A program made the position numbers and the translations under genes. From Helicobacter sp. 13S00482-2 (GTDB lineage Bacteria; Campylobacterota; Campylobacteria; Campylobacterales; Helicobacteraceae), in NCBI RefSeq assembly GCF_002272795.1, contig NZ_MLAT01000004.1, forward strand, positions 62,001 through 126,000: DNA of 64,000 nt, given 5' to 3'. Shown piece after piece: positions 1 to 8,553 of this stretch. Below the pieces are notes generated by a model. That model ran no database searches, was not told the DNA's origin, and worked only from the letters and a program-made list of their open reading frames with translations. Numbering within the stretch: the first letter of the stretch is position 1; each line of letters begins with the position of its first letter.

Positions 1-1761
1 ACCTGATAAAGTTCCATTTAATCTTCCCCAGTTATTATTAATAGCCGATCCCTTGCCTGTTCCAATCACAGAATTAGTTGCATTCAAGGTGGCTTGGGCA
101 CCCCAACCCATTACAAGAGACCCCAAAGCAGAATTATTGAGATTAAAGTTACTTGTCCTGTTCGCACCATTTGAATTGCCCAGTCTCATTGAGGCTATGT
201 TTGCAGAATCAATTGTTCCAGAGATTTTTCCATTAAAATTAATATTTCCTAAACTATACATAGGCTTGAAATCATCTGTACCCACATTTTTTTGAGCAGA
301 AGCATCAGAAATTGGAGTAAAATTAAAAGCGAGTGTTGAAGCTCCATTAACATCATTAATATTGCCGGTATTAGAATTTCCAATATTCACAATTAATTTT
401 GCTGATTGCTTTCCTGTTACATTTCCAATAGTAGAATTAGAGACATTTAAAGTTGTTGTACCGCCACTTGCATTGATGTTTCCATTCATTTTTGATCCAT
501 TAAAACTCAAAGAACTCGTACTAGCACTATTAAAGTCTCCATTTTTCCAAATCGCTCCATTTGAAAAAGTTACATTCATCGGACCTTTTTGATTATTGAT
601 ATTTCCACTGAAGGCAAAACCACCAGTATTGTGATTCCCGCTAAAAGTAACCCTCGTATTAGTAGCATCCTGATTAGTGATATTTCCTGTCAAAGAAGAA
701 TTAGTGAATTTCAATGTCGTAGCTCCAGAACCTTTAACAGTAAAATCTGCGTACACTGTTGAATTATTGGTAGCATTAAAGTCAAAATAACCTTGTCCAT
801 TTATAATATTTGACTTTGAGCCATCAGTCTTTCCTTGAAGGGTGCTATTATTTAAATTAAAAACCCTCTTAGGTTTATTAGCATTCGATGGTCCTTGAAT
901 ACTCTCAATATACAGCTTTGAACCACTGTTGGCATTGATAGTCAAGTCTCCAGATTGGGTAAACACTTTACCATTTTTCCAAATGGCTCCATTATTAAAA
1001 GTAAGATTAATGGTATTTGTATTTAAATACACATCACCATTAAAAGCATAACCCTTTGAACTATTTCCACTAAATGTTACATTAACAGGAATATACGATT
1101 GTGGAAAGTAATTATAAACTGTTGTAATCCTTCCATCTAGGGATGAATTTTTAAAATTAACATTAAGTTTACTCTCACGAAGAGGAACAGAATTGCCCGT
1201 TGTATTCAAGGTTCCCTTCATATTGGCATCATTTGAAAAATTAACATTAACTATCCCTATTGCCGCACTTAAATCACCCACAAATGCATAACCTTTGAGG
1301 CTAGGTTCACTATTTCCCTGATAAGAGCCATTGAAATTAAGATTAGAAGTATTATTAAATCCTCCATCATTGAACAAAAGTGTACCACCTTTTCCATTCC
1401 ATACAGAATCTTTAAAATTTAAATTAAGGGTAGAACCATTTTGTACACTCAAATTCCCAACATTCAGAACACTCTTGTTCGCATCCACTTTCAAAGTCCT
1501 AGCTGGATGTGCTAATGGCAAACCTCCAACTACCAATTTCTTCTCATCGGGTTTTTCGCCTGATACAGACTGAAGAGATGAAGTCGTCCCTCCTGTAGCA
1601 CTTGCGTTCACACAAGGTGAATCAGATCCTAACTTGCAGTCTGCAGCTTTTAATCCCTTATTGCTAGGCAACATCAATGCTAACAATACAGCCGAACTTA
1701 CTTTTAAAATTCCTTTTGTATTTTTGATATTTTTGAATTTTAAATTTATGCGATTTTTCAT
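1..1761 (-). CDS. Large repetitive surface protein, probable autotransporter (N-terminal part, cut by window edge)
   Basis: An uninterrupted minus-strand frame runs from an ATG at 1761 to the first base of the window (587 codons, no stop), so the C-terminus is missing. The start has a good ribosome site (AGGAG, five bases before ATG). Residues 1-39 form a long basic-then-hydrophobic export signal ending near GLKA. A short segment with two Cys (DCKLGSDSPC) follows. The rest is low in charge, rich in Asn, Gly, Ser and Thr, and built of imperfect repeats such as TFNNGAIWKNG / TFSNGAIWKNG, with frequent N-F-N-G-S and L-N-x-x-N-S units. This is the composition of beta-helical passenger domains, as in Helicobacter VacA-like or Hsr-like surface proteins. 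The family is inferred from composition and signal only, because the translocator barrel would lie outside the window. It could instead be a two-partner or other adhesin. Confidence 0.75.
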   Translation of the reverse strand, partial: MKNRINLKFKNIKNTKGILKVSSAVLLALMLPSNKGLKAADCKLGSDSPCVNASATGGTTSSLQSVSGEKPDEKKLVVGGLPLAHPARTLKVDANKSVLNVGNLSVQNGSTLNLNFKDSVWNGKGGTLLFNDGGFNNTSNLNFNGSYQGNSEPSLKGYAFVGDLSAAIGIVNVNFSNDANMKGTLNTTGNSVPLRESKLNVNFKNSSLDGRITTVYNYFPQSYIPVNVTFSGNSSKGYAFNGDVYLNTNTINLTFNNGAIWKNGKVFTQSGDLTINANSGSKLYIESIQGPSNANKPKRVFNLNNSTLQGKTDGSKSNIINGQGYFDFNATNNSTVYADFTVKGSGATTLKFTNSSLTGNITNQDATNTRVTFSGNHNTGGFAFSGNINNQKGPMNVTFSNGAIWKNGDFNSASTSSLSFNGSKMNGNINASGGTTTLNVSNSTIGNVTGKQSAKLIVNIGNSNTGNINDVNGASTLAFNFTPISDASAQKNVGTDDFKPMYSLGNINFNGKISGTIDSANIASMRLGNSNGANRTSNFNLNNSALGSLVMGWGAQATLNATNSVIGTGKGSAINNNWGRLNGTLSG

Positions 1762-1818
1762 AGTGTCTCCTAAACGTTGTAGTTTTGATGTTTTAAAGGG
1801 CGGGATATTAACCAAACA

Positions 1819-1850
1819 AATATTAAAATAATATTAAACTAAATATTAAA
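1819..1850 (-). promoter_or_regulatory. Three phased AATATTAAA repeats upstream of the surface-protein gene
   Basis: The nonamer AATATTAAA (TTTAATATT on the coding strand) occurs at 1819-1827, 1830-1838 and 1842-1850. The starts are 11 and 12 bp apart, so the repeats lie on nearly the same face of the helix, 58-89 bp upstream of the ATG. A further TTAATAT at about 1806-1812 could serve as the -10 element. The spacing is seen directly; a role as an upstream activating or regulator site is inference. Confidence 0.4.
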
Positions 1851-2135
1851 TAAATTTTTAAAGAATATATTTTTTTTAATTAGTAAAAATTTATATATAC
1901 TTTTTTAAAAGTTAAATATAAAAAATAGGAATGATAATTTTAATATTTTTAGCAATAGATATTTATTATTAGATTATAAAAATTACCAATAAATATTCAA
2001 ATTTATTATTGTTTTGATGAATTTGAAGAAGAATTGGAGAAAAAGAGGAGATTTGTCTATCAATAAAATATGACAATAAGAACTAAAATACTTTTTAGGG
2101 AATTTTTAATTTGAAAATTTTATTGAATTTAAAGA
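1851..2135. other. A+T-rich gap without a gene
   Basis: This is the bulk of the roughly 410-bp space between flgE and the surface-protein gene. It is almost entirely A and T, with small inverted repeats (for example ACTTTT/AAAAGT near 1900). It contains no ORF with a ribosome site and no RNA gene that I can recognise. Confidence 0.5.
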
Positions 2136-2140
2136 CAAAA

Positions 2141-2161
2141 ATAGGGATGAAGAATCCCTAT
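2141..2161 (-). terminator. Rho-independent terminator of flgE
   Basis: A perfect 8-bp stem (ATAGGGAT / ATCCCTAT) with a 5-nt loop lies 12 bp past the flgE stop. On the minus strand it is followed by a run of five T and further T-rich sequence. Confidence 0.8.
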
Positions 2162-2172
2162 GGAAATAAGAA

Positions 2173-4323
2173 CTATTGTTTGAGGTTGAGCAAAGTATTT
2201 AGGATTTGATCAGAAGTTGTTACGGCCTTAGAGTTGGCTTGAAAACCTCTTTGAACCACTATAAGTTGAGTGAGACTTCGACTTAAATCCACATTGCTCA
2301 TTTCAAGTTTGGAGCCAGAAACCCCGCCTCTTCTTCCAGTGTTTGCTGCTCCAATCATAGCTTCTCCAGAGTTTGCTGAAGCAGAAAAAACATTCCCTCC
2401 TTCTGATTGTAAACCCGTGTTATTTGAGAAATTAGCTAGAGCAACTTGAGCGAGTGCAAGGCTTTTTCCATTACTAAATGCACCAAGCAAAGAACCATTT
2501 GAATCAAACCTCACGTCCATCAAATCCCCAGCTTGATAACCATCTTGATTGATAGCATAGGTCTCTGAGATTTTATCCACACTTGTGAGTCCGCCAAAAC
2601 TACCTGAAAGACCAAACTTTAAATTCAACCTTTGAGGAGCATCTGATCCATTTTTAGGATCAATTTGCAAGACAGGAGGATTCATACCCCCCAAACTTCC
2701 ATCACTATTAAATCGCAACTTGCCTCCTTCAAAAATATTGGGCCTACTAGAAGAAGAGCCGTAAATCTCCGAAGGTTCAGGGACTATTGCTCTAAAATTC
2801 CACTCTGCCCCACCCGTTTTATAAAATTCAAACCTAACAGTATGCTTGGTTCCCAAACTATCAATCACATCAATACTAGTTGTATGAACCGCATGACCAA
2901 TTTTTGAAGTGCTACTAGGGGTACCTCCTTCTATGAGAGAGGCTGTATTTAAAGATTTCATCGTGTCTTTAAACAAGACATTATTCGTAACATTTTCAGA
3001 CGCATACCCACTCACAAAAAGATTGAGATTTTGTTTCTCATTGTCTCCATTATCTTTATTTGCAATTTCAAACATACCATATTTATTGACAGTAACTGAC
3101 ACTGAAGCAGTACTTTCACTATAGGCCTTTGTAGGATCTTTTATCATATTTGCATCATATTGCATCAGTGAGCGTAGATCTTCTGTTGTCCTAAACTGAC
3201 CAGTGGCAGAATCTGGACTGACTGATTTTGTATATCTATATCTAAATGATGTGATATCTGCATCTCCTTGTATGAAGTTCGAAAAAGCACCTGTTCCAGA
3301 GGCAGTTACACGAATATTCTTAACCTTTTCATCTCCATCAAGCTCATTTTTATTTTCTAAACTCAAAAGCCCACCATTCACATAAGCCTCAATACCTGTT
3401 TTATCTTTTACAGCATTAATGGCATTTTGAGCTGCTATGAGACTAGAAACCCCACTCACAGCCGAATCATTAGTGAATGAGATTTGAGTATCATTGAGTC
3501 CAATGGTGTTTGTGGCATCTGATGGAATGACTTCATTGATCATTTGAGAGGTTTTATAACTGACCCATATGCCTTGATTTTCATTCAAAGCAAAGGCATC
3601 TCCATCTTGATTAAACAACGCACCCACATCTTCTGCCATCTGAGTGAGATTGGTTTTTGAATCATAAATTGGATTGATACCATCAGAAGGAGTCTTCACG
3701 CTAGAATCTAAAGCGAAAATACTCGACATTTGATCCACGTGCCTACCAGCATTTAAATTCGCTCTGAGTGAAACTTCTGTGGTTGCTCGTGCGGGCATCA
3801 CCATACCTGGATCAATTTGAATATTTTTTAAAGGTCCTGTGTTATCGACTTTGAAAAAATCTGTTTCACTCATTTTTGAAGAGTTCTTTGCATCCTCTCG
3901 AACCCATCCCTGAACAACATAACCTCCAGTAGTAACAAGATTTCCATTTGCATCAAAAATAAATTGACCATCTCTTGTATAATTGCGCGTCGTGCCTCTA
4001 TCGGGACTGATAACAAAGAAACCCTCCCCTTCAATTGCTAAATCTGTCTTGACATCACTATTTTGCGTATTACCCTGTGAAAATACCTTTGTTGTAGCAT
4101 CAACACCCACACCAAGACCAACCGAGAAATCATTCTGACCACCTAGTCCATTTTTATATGGAGAGGTTGCAATCAATTTGATTTGCGAAAGCATATCCAC
4201 AAATGAAGCCCTAGAATATTTGAAACCAACTGTATTGACATTGGCAATATTATTACTCTCTACATCAAGTGCTATTTGGTGAGCCTGCATACCGCTCACA
4301 CCAGACCACATAGACCTAAGCAT
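2173..4323 (-). CDS. flgE: Flagellar hook protein FlgE
   Basis: This 716-residue hook subunit polymerises outside the cell between the rod and the hook-filament junction. The N-terminus MLRSMWSGVSGMQAHQIALD, followed by a SNNIANVNTVGFKYSRASF segment, is the conserved rod/hook/HAP coiled-coil signature. The C-terminus (GSKLEMSNVDLSRSLTQLIV, then QANSKAVTTSDQ) is the matching partner helix. About 450 variable residues between them form the surface domains. The length matches Helicobacter FlgE (about 718 residues from memory), much longer than the roughly 400 residues of enteric FlgE. The start has an AAGGA site. The gene stands alone behind a clear sigma-54 promoter and ahead of its own terminator, consistent with RpoN/FlgR control of hook genes in Helicobacter. 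Confidence 0.97.
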   Translation of the reverse strand: MLRSMWSGVSGMQAHQIALDVESNNIANVNTVGFKYSRASFVDMLSQIKLIATSPYKNGLGGQNDFSVGLGVGVDATTKVFSQGNTQNSDVKTDLAIEGEGFFVISPDRGTTRNYTRDGQFIFDANGNLVTTGGYVVQGWVREDAKNSSKMSETDFFKVDNTGPLKNIQIDPGMVMPARATTEVSLRANLNAGRHVDQMSSIFALDSSVKTPSDGINPIYDSKTNLTQMAEDVGALFNQDGDAFALNENQGIWVSYKTSQMINEVIPSDATNTIGLNDTQISFTNDSAVSGVSSLIAAQNAINAVKDKTGIEAYVNGGLLSLENKNELDGDEKVKNIRVTASGTGAFSNFIQGDADITSFRYRYTKSVSPDSATGQFRTTEDLRSLMQYDANMIKDPTKAYSESTASVSVTVNKYGMFEIANKDNGDNEKQNLNLFVSGYASENVTNNVLFKDTMKSLNTASLIEGGTPSSTSKIGHAVHTTSIDVIDSLGTKHTVRFEFYKTGGAEWNFRAIVPEPSEIYGSSSSRPNIFEGGKLRFNSDGSLGGMNPPVLQIDPKNGSDAPQRLNLKFGLSGSFGGLTSVDKISETYAINQDGYQAGDLMDVRFDSNGSLLGAFSNGKSLALAQVALANFSNNTGLQSEGGNVFSASANSGEAMIGAANTGRRGGVSGSKLEMSNVDLSRSLTQLIVVQRGFQANSKAVTTSDQILNTLLNLKQ

Positions 4324-4359
4324 ACAAATCCTTTGGAATTTTATATTTGTATTCTAAAA

Positions 4360-4374
4360 GCAATTACTGTGCCA
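4360..4374 (-). promoter_or_regulatory. Sigma-54 (RpoN) promoter of flgE
   Basis: On the minus strand, TGGCAC is followed after exactly 5 nt by TTGC (GG-N10-GC spacing), which is a perfect -24/-12 element. It ends 36 bp before the flgE ATG. Hook genes are known members of the RpoN regulon in Helicobacter. Confidence 0.9.
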
Positions 4375-4438
4375 AAATAATGAGAATATGATAGAAAGAA
4401 ACTATAAATTAATATTAAAATTTATAATTTTTTAAATA

Positions 4439-4459
4439 TATCCCCCTTCAAGAGGGATA
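4439..4459 (-). terminator. Probable terminator of glnA
   Basis: An inverted repeat TATCCCTCTT / AAGGGGGATA (one G-T pair, 3-nt loop) begins 11 bp after the glnA stop. The trailing sequence is A/T-rich but has only a weak T tract. Confidence 0.6.
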
Positions 4460-4470
4460 AAAGAAGGAAA

Positions 4471-5916
4471 CTAGCAAGAATAAGTAGAAATAAATTCAAA
4501 TGGATGAGGACGACCCTCCCAAGGCCAGATTTCAGTTTCAAACTTAAAGTTCTTATAAATTTGAATAAAACTCTCAGTGAATACATCACCTTCTTTGAGA
4601 TACTTTCTATCTAAAAGCATTTCTTCCATCGCGGTTCTAAGAGTATGAGGCATTTGTTTGATACCCTTCTCACGAATTTCGTCTAAAGTAAGTTCAAACA
4701 GATCAATATCCATCGGTTCGCCAGGCTCTATCTTATTGGTAATACCATCTAATCCCGCCATTAAGATACAAGAAAATGCCAGGTATGGATTTGCCGAACT
4801 ATCAGGAAACCTAAATTCTAATCGAGTACTCTTGCCAGATACCCCATAAGGAATCCTCACACTTGCACTTCGATTTTGAGCTGAATAGGTCAAAATAGAT
4901 GGGGCTTCAAATCCAGGAATAAGTCTTTTGTAAGAATTAGTAGAAGCATTTGTAAAAGCTGCCACACTCCTAGCATGTTTTAACACCCCGCCCAAAAAAT
5001 AAAGAGCATCATCGCTTAAATTTTGATATTTCTTTCCTGCAAAAAGATTTTCTCCCGCTTTCCAAATGCTAACGTGTGTATGCATTCCACTACCATTGTC
5101 TCCAAAAAGTGGCTTTGGCATAAAAGTAGCCGTCTTACCATTAAGGTGAGCGACCATTTTCACAACATATTTAAGCTTTTGAACATTATCGGCCGCTTCT
5201 ACCAAATCGCCAAATTTAATGCCCACTTCTCCTTGTCCTTGTGCGACTTCGTGATGAACGACAAAAGTCTCCAAACCAACTTGATTGAGAACTTTGACAA
5301 TCTCTGCTCTTATATCCATCATTGAATCAACAGGTGGAACTGGAAAATATCCACCCTTTGTTCCAGGTCTATGTCCAGAGTTTATACCTCCTTCAAAACT
5401 CCTATCTCGATTCCATTCGCCTTCTTCGCTATCTATCTCATAATACTGACAATTAACCGCGTCTCTGATTTTAATGGAATCAAAAATAAAAAATTCATTC
5501 TCTGGTCCAATATAAGCAATATCCCCAATCCCTGTTTCTTTCAAATGACTAACAGCCTTTTTTGCCAAACTTCTAGGACATCTCTCATAAGGTTGATCTT
5601 TATATATATCCCACACATCGCAAAAAACAATAATAGTTGTGTCTGCAGTAAATGGATCAATAAAATATCTAACTGGCTCAGGTCTAAGTATCATATCAGA
5701 ATGCTGGATGGGTTGCCATCCCTTGATAGAACTTGCATCAAAGGGAATGCCATTATGAAAAACCTCTTCATTTACTGCACTCATAGAATAGGCCATATGA
5801 TGCCACACACCCTTAATATCAGTGAATCTAAAATCCACAAACTCTACATCATTCTCCTTACAAAAAGAAAAAAATTCTTTAATAAGATCTGGATTGCTGT
5901 ATTTAGGAATACTCAT
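4471..5916 (-). CDS. glnA: Glutamine synthetase type I
   Basis: This cytoplasmic dodecameric enzyme makes glutamine from glutamate, ammonia and ATP. The 481 residues include the N-terminal beta-grasp segment ([13 protein letters not shown]), the catalytic Glu/His metal region ([18 protein letters not shown]), the [11 protein letters not shown] strand and the [11 protein letters not shown] active-site loop. I chose the ATG at 5916, which has AAGGA six bases upstream, over the TTG one codon earlier. At the position of the adenylylated Tyr of enteric GlnA (motif LYDL) this protein has Phe407 (motif LFEL), so GlnE-type adenylylation cannot act here. H. pylori GlnA is known to lack that site too. 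The gene has its own promoter region and terminator. Confidence 0.97.
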   Translation of the reverse strand: MSIPKYSNPDLIKEFFSFCKENDVEFVDFRFTDIKGVWHHMAYSMSAVNEEVFHNGIPFDASSIKGWQPIQHSDMILRPEPVRYFIDPFTADTTIIVFCDVWDIYKDQPYERCPRSLAKKAVSHLKETGIGDIAYIGPENEFFIFDSIKIRDAVNCQYYEIDSEEGEWNRDRSFEGGINSGHRPGTKGGYFPVPPVDSMMDIRAEIVKVLNQVGLETFVVHHEVAQGQGEVGIKFGDLVEAADNVQKLKYVVKMVAHLNGKTATFMPKPLFGDNGSGMHTHVSIWKAGENLFAGKKYQNLSDDALYFLGGVLKHARSVAAFTNASTNSYKRLIPGFEAPSILTYSAQNRSASVRIPYGVSGKSTRLEFRFPDSSANPYLAFSCILMAGLDGITNKIEPGEPMDIDLFELTLDEIREKGIKQMPHTLRTAMEEMLLDRKYLKEGDVFTESFIQIYKNFKFETEIWPWEGRPHPFEFISTYSC

Positions 5917-5936
5917 CAACCATCCTTTCTAACAAA

Positions 5937-5960
5937 TTTATACGCATATGATTCTATCAT
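5937..5960 (-). promoter_or_regulatory. Candidate glnA promoter with dyad
   Basis: A TATAAA -10-like hexamer (minus strand, 5937-5942) lies about 20 bp upstream of the glnA ATG. Next to it is an ATGAT-TCT-ATCAT dyad (5948-5960) that would sit in the -10/-35 spacer. Both are seen; any regulator is unknown. Confidence 0.35.
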
Positions 5961-6048
5961 TGTATTCCAAAAACATAACTAAAATATCAACATCTTGAGC
6001 AGGTTTTTAAAATCCTCTATCATTTCATCTCAAAGCTATTATCCATAT

Positions 6049-7590
6049 CTATGAAAAAATATTCTTACTGAAAAATACCTTGTAAAAATAAAACACTCCT
6101 ACAAGCAAAATAATACCTGCTATATATCCTATCAGAATAGAAGAACTAAAACTAGCTATGCCAAAGCTAATCATCGCTATCACAGCTGCAGTAGTTGCAT
6201 AAGGAAACTGAGTAATAAAATGACTCTGCACAGAACACCCTGCTCCTGTAGCAGATAAAATAGTTGTATCAGATATAGGTGAAGCATGATCTCCATACAC
6301 TGCACCTGCTAAAACTGAAGAAATACACAAAATAATATCTCCACCTGATGCGATTGATAAACTAACTCCAATAGGCAACATAATAGCAAAGGTTCCCCAG
6401 CTTGTACCTGTAGCAAAAGCTATGAAACCTGAAATTCCAAAGAGTATCATTGGCATTGCCAACCCTGAATTTTCAGATAAAAAATCTTTGCTAAGATTAG
6501 CAAGATACACCCCTGTCTGCATATCATCGCTAATTACAGGACCTATTGCCCAGGCCAAAATCAATATTAAAATAGCTGGAAGCATACTCTTGATTCCATC
6601 AATCGCCATTTTGATAAAAGATGACCGACTTAAATATTTTATAGAAATCAAAATACTGATGATTAAAGCAAACAAACCTCCATAAAAAAGCGAAAACGCT
6701 GTATCAGTATTTTTAAGCATTGACAAAAAAGTGTTTTGTTGTCCAGTTTTAAATCCTGTCCATAAAATCATAAATCCAATTGATAGTATCAAAACAAACA
6801 CAGGAATAATCAGTAGCCAAACAGAGCTTGAAGACTTGTGCAATTCTTTAGCAGATAGAAAATCTTTCACGCCAACGTTTTTATTTCTAACCATTACAGG
6901 AAGATTTATCTGCCAATAGATTGTTAAAAATACTGCCAAAAGAGCAAACCAAGCATAGTAATTGCTCCAAATACTATGCACCAATACAAATAATCCATCT
7001 CCCACAGATGCGGGAACACTTGAATGCATGATGCCTAATATATAAGCTCCCCAACTTGAAATAGGCATCAAAATACAAACAGGTGCGGAAGTAGAATCAA
7101 TCACATAAGCTAAACGCTCTCTTGTAGAATGATTGGCATCATTAAGGGATTTAGAAATCTGCCCTACAGTTAAAGCATTGAAATAATCATCAATAAAAAT
7201 CACAATACCTGCAGTAAAAGCTATGAATTCAGAACCTTGAGGTGTTTTGATGCGATGCCTTGCCCATTTTACAAAAGCATTCACGCCCCCTGAGTGTGAA
7301 ATAGTCTGAGTAAGAATTCCTAAAACAATCAAAAAACCAAACACATAGATACTAGAATACTTTAACACCAAAGCAGAACTACCATCTTGCATAGACTCAA
7401 AAGTATAAAGGACTGAAGAAATTTTTTCGTAGATATAGGTAAAAGTTCCCATTAAATGCTCATGATTCATCATCACCCCACCTAGTGCTATCCCCATAAA
7501 AAGAGAAAGGACAACCCTCTTGGTAGCAAAAACCATCACGATAACACAAACAGGAACCAATAAACTTAAAACAGAATCAGCGTAATTCAT
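6049..7590 (-). CDS. NhaC-family Na+/H+ antiporter
   Basis: This 513-residue inner-membrane protein has about 12 hydrophobic segments. The family hallmarks are the buried acidic stretch AGIVIFIDDYFNALTVGQ near residue 125, the SAPVCILMPISSWGAYILG segment, a repeat-like FATGTSWGTFAIMLPIGVS segment in the C-terminal half, and YGDHASPISDTTILSATGAG. These are typical of PF03553 antiporters, related to H. pylori HP0946 as I recall. It should exchange cytoplasmic sodium for external protons, although some relatives exchange malate or lactate as well. The start has AAGGA seven bases before ATG, but the ATG sits inside a hairpin (see 7586-7621). It lies 48 bp behind the DUF1090 pair and may be co-transcribed with it. 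Confidence 0.88.
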   Translation of the reverse strand: MNYADSVLSLLVPVCVIVMVFATKRVVLSLFMGIALGGVMMNHEHLMGTFTYIYEKISSVLYTFESMQDGSSALVLKYSSIYVFGFLIVLGILTQTISHSGGVNAFVKWARHRIKTPQGSEFIAFTAGIVIFIDDYFNALTVGQISKSLNDANHSTRERLAYVIDSTSAPVCILMPISSWGAYILGIMHSSVPASVGDGLFVLVHSIWSNYYAWFALLAVFLTIYWQINLPVMVRNKNVGVKDFLSAKELHKSSSSVWLLIIPVFVLILSIGFMILWTGFKTGQQNTFLSMLKNTDTAFSLFYGGLFALIISILISIKYLSRSSFIKMAIDGIKSMLPAILILILAWAIGPVISDDMQTGVYLANLSKDFLSENSGLAMPMILFGISGFIAFATGTSWGTFAIMLPIGVSLSIASGGDIILCISSVLAGAVYGDHASPISDTTILSATGAGCSVQSHFITQFPYATTAAVIAMISFGIASFSSSILIGYIAGIILLVGVFYFYKVFFSKNIFS

Positions 7591-7621
7591 AAAATTCCTT
7601 AAGAATACGAAATTTTATGAA
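7586..7621 (-). promoter_or_regulatory. Hairpin occluding the NhaC-family start codon
   Basis: A perfect 11-bp inverted repeat (arms 7611-7621 and 7586-7596; TTCATAAAATT / AATTTTATGAA on the coding strand) has a 14-nt loop. The start codon (7588-7590) lies in the second arm and the AAGG of the ribosome site is at the end of the loop. All pairs but two are A-U, so the stem would be weak and could open with temperature or ionic conditions. There is no T tract, so it is not a typical terminator. Confidence 0.5.
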
Positions 7622-7638
7622 ATCATACCAAAATGCCC

Positions 7639-8040
7639 CTATTTTTTACTAGGAGCTGGAGGGTTCATTAGATCCTGCATTTTTTTAAGTTCTTGTTTTT
7701 TGGATTCAAGTTCAGTTTGAACTAGTTTTAGCTTCATCTCTTGTTTTTTGACTCTATCGGTTTTACCCTTAGCCTGAACTTCTAGAATCTTTTGTTTGAC
7801 CTCTGCTACCTTTTTTTCTAACTTACTGATATCTGTTTGAATTTCAGCTATCACGATCTCATCTTTACAATGCTTTTGTAATTCTTTCAGTGCTTTTTGA
7901 AGTCCTGAAATTTTATCTTTATGGCCGTGCTTACTGGCATAATCAATCTGAGTTTGAACATCTTTTTCTTTAAAATCACACACAGGACCTGCCAACAATA
8001 CACCGCAAGCAACAAAACTTAAAACCATTATCTTTTTCAT
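7639..8040 (-). CDS. DUF1090 (YqjC-like) periplasmic coiled-coil protein, copy 2
   Basis: This 133-residue exported protein has a signal peptide (residues 1-18, ending VLLAG). The segment CDFKEKDVQTQIDYASKHGH and a second conserved Cys (LQKHCKD) match the two-Cys layout of the DUF1090 family (E. coli YqjC). Residues 60-125 are a highly charged helical coiled coil. The function is unknown. It is the distal member of a tandem pair with the gene at 8089-8487, with which it shares the QIDYA-K segment and the K-x-C-K-D block. GGAGA lies eight bases before the ATG. Confidence 0.8.
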   Translation of the reverse strand: MKKIMVLSFVACGVLLAGPVCDFKEKDVQTQIDYASKHGHKDKISGLQKALKELQKHCKDEIVIAEIQTDISKLEKKVAEVKQKILEVQAKGKTDRVKKQEMKLKLVQTELESKKQELKKMQDLMNPPAPSKK

Positions 8041-8088
8041 TGTTCTATCTCCATATATAAAATGAATTAAAGGCAGTGAAATTATATC

Positions 8089-8487
8089 TTATTTTTTATT
8101 TTTTGAATCTTTAAGTAAATCTTTCATTCTAAGCATCTCTTGTTTGGCTGCAATATATTGCATATTAGCAACTTTATAATCAATTTGAGCTTGTCTTAAC
8201 CTATGTGCATCGCCTTGTAATTGTGCCTGATGAAGAGCAGATTTTGCATTTTGTAGATTATTTTGAGTGCTTTGAATATTTTGGTCTATTTCTTCTAAAA
8301 TATCAGAATCTTTGCAAGTTTTTGCAAAATCCTGAAGTTTTATCTCTAAATCCTTTGCTCTGTTGTCAAGATTTTTCTTTTTTGCGTAATCAATTTGAGC
8401 CTTAATATCATTTAATTTAAATTCACAAATAGGACCTGCATAGAGGTTCAGTGCCAAAAACACACCGATAAATAAAACCTTACTCAA
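8089..8487 (-). CDS. DUF1090 (YqjC-like) periplasmic coiled-coil protein, copy 1
   Basis: This 132-residue paralogue of the downstream gene has a signal peptide ending NLYAG. Conserved Cys residues lie in GPICEFKLNDIKAQIDYAKK and FAKTCKD, followed by a long charged helix (QNIQSTQNNLQNAKSALHQA). The likely start is TTG at 8487, supported by a strong AGGAG six bases upstream, since no ATG lies nearby. A TATAAT (8516-8521) sits just upstream, so this gene heads the transcript that may continue through copy 2 and the NhaC-type antiporter. Its function is unknown. The pair may be a periplasmic stress or chaperone-like unit, but nothing in the sequence proves it. Confidence 0.78.
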   Translation of the reverse strand: MSKVLFIGVFLALNLYAGPICEFKLNDIKAQIDYAKKKNLDNRAKDLEIKLQDFAKTCKDSDILEEIDQNIQSTQNNLQNAKSALHQAQLQGDAHRLRQAQIDYKVANMQYIAAKQEMLRMKDLLKDSKNKK

Positions 8488-8515
8488 TTTCTTCTCCTAA
8501 GGCAGATTTTAAATG

Positions 8516-8521
8516 ATTATA
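8516..8521 (-). promoter_or_regulatory. -10 element of the DUF1090 transcript
   Basis: TATAAT on the minus strand, preceded by CTG, lies 28 bp upstream of the TTG start of the first DUF1090 gene in the short gap after mfd. It matches the housekeeping -10 consensus of Helicobacter, where -35 boxes are usually weak. Confidence 0.6.
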
Positions 8522-8553
8522 CAGAACTCAAACCAATCAATCCGATTATCTTT

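Noticed and set aside
2017-2073. 18-codon basic peptide frame in the flgE upstream gap
   Set aside because: No ribosome site and no sign of a transcript; expected by chance in A/T-rich DNA.
5371-5982. 203-codon plus-strand reading frame opposite glnA
   Set aside because: It lies almost wholly antisense to a clear glnA, has no ribosome site and an unlikely composition.
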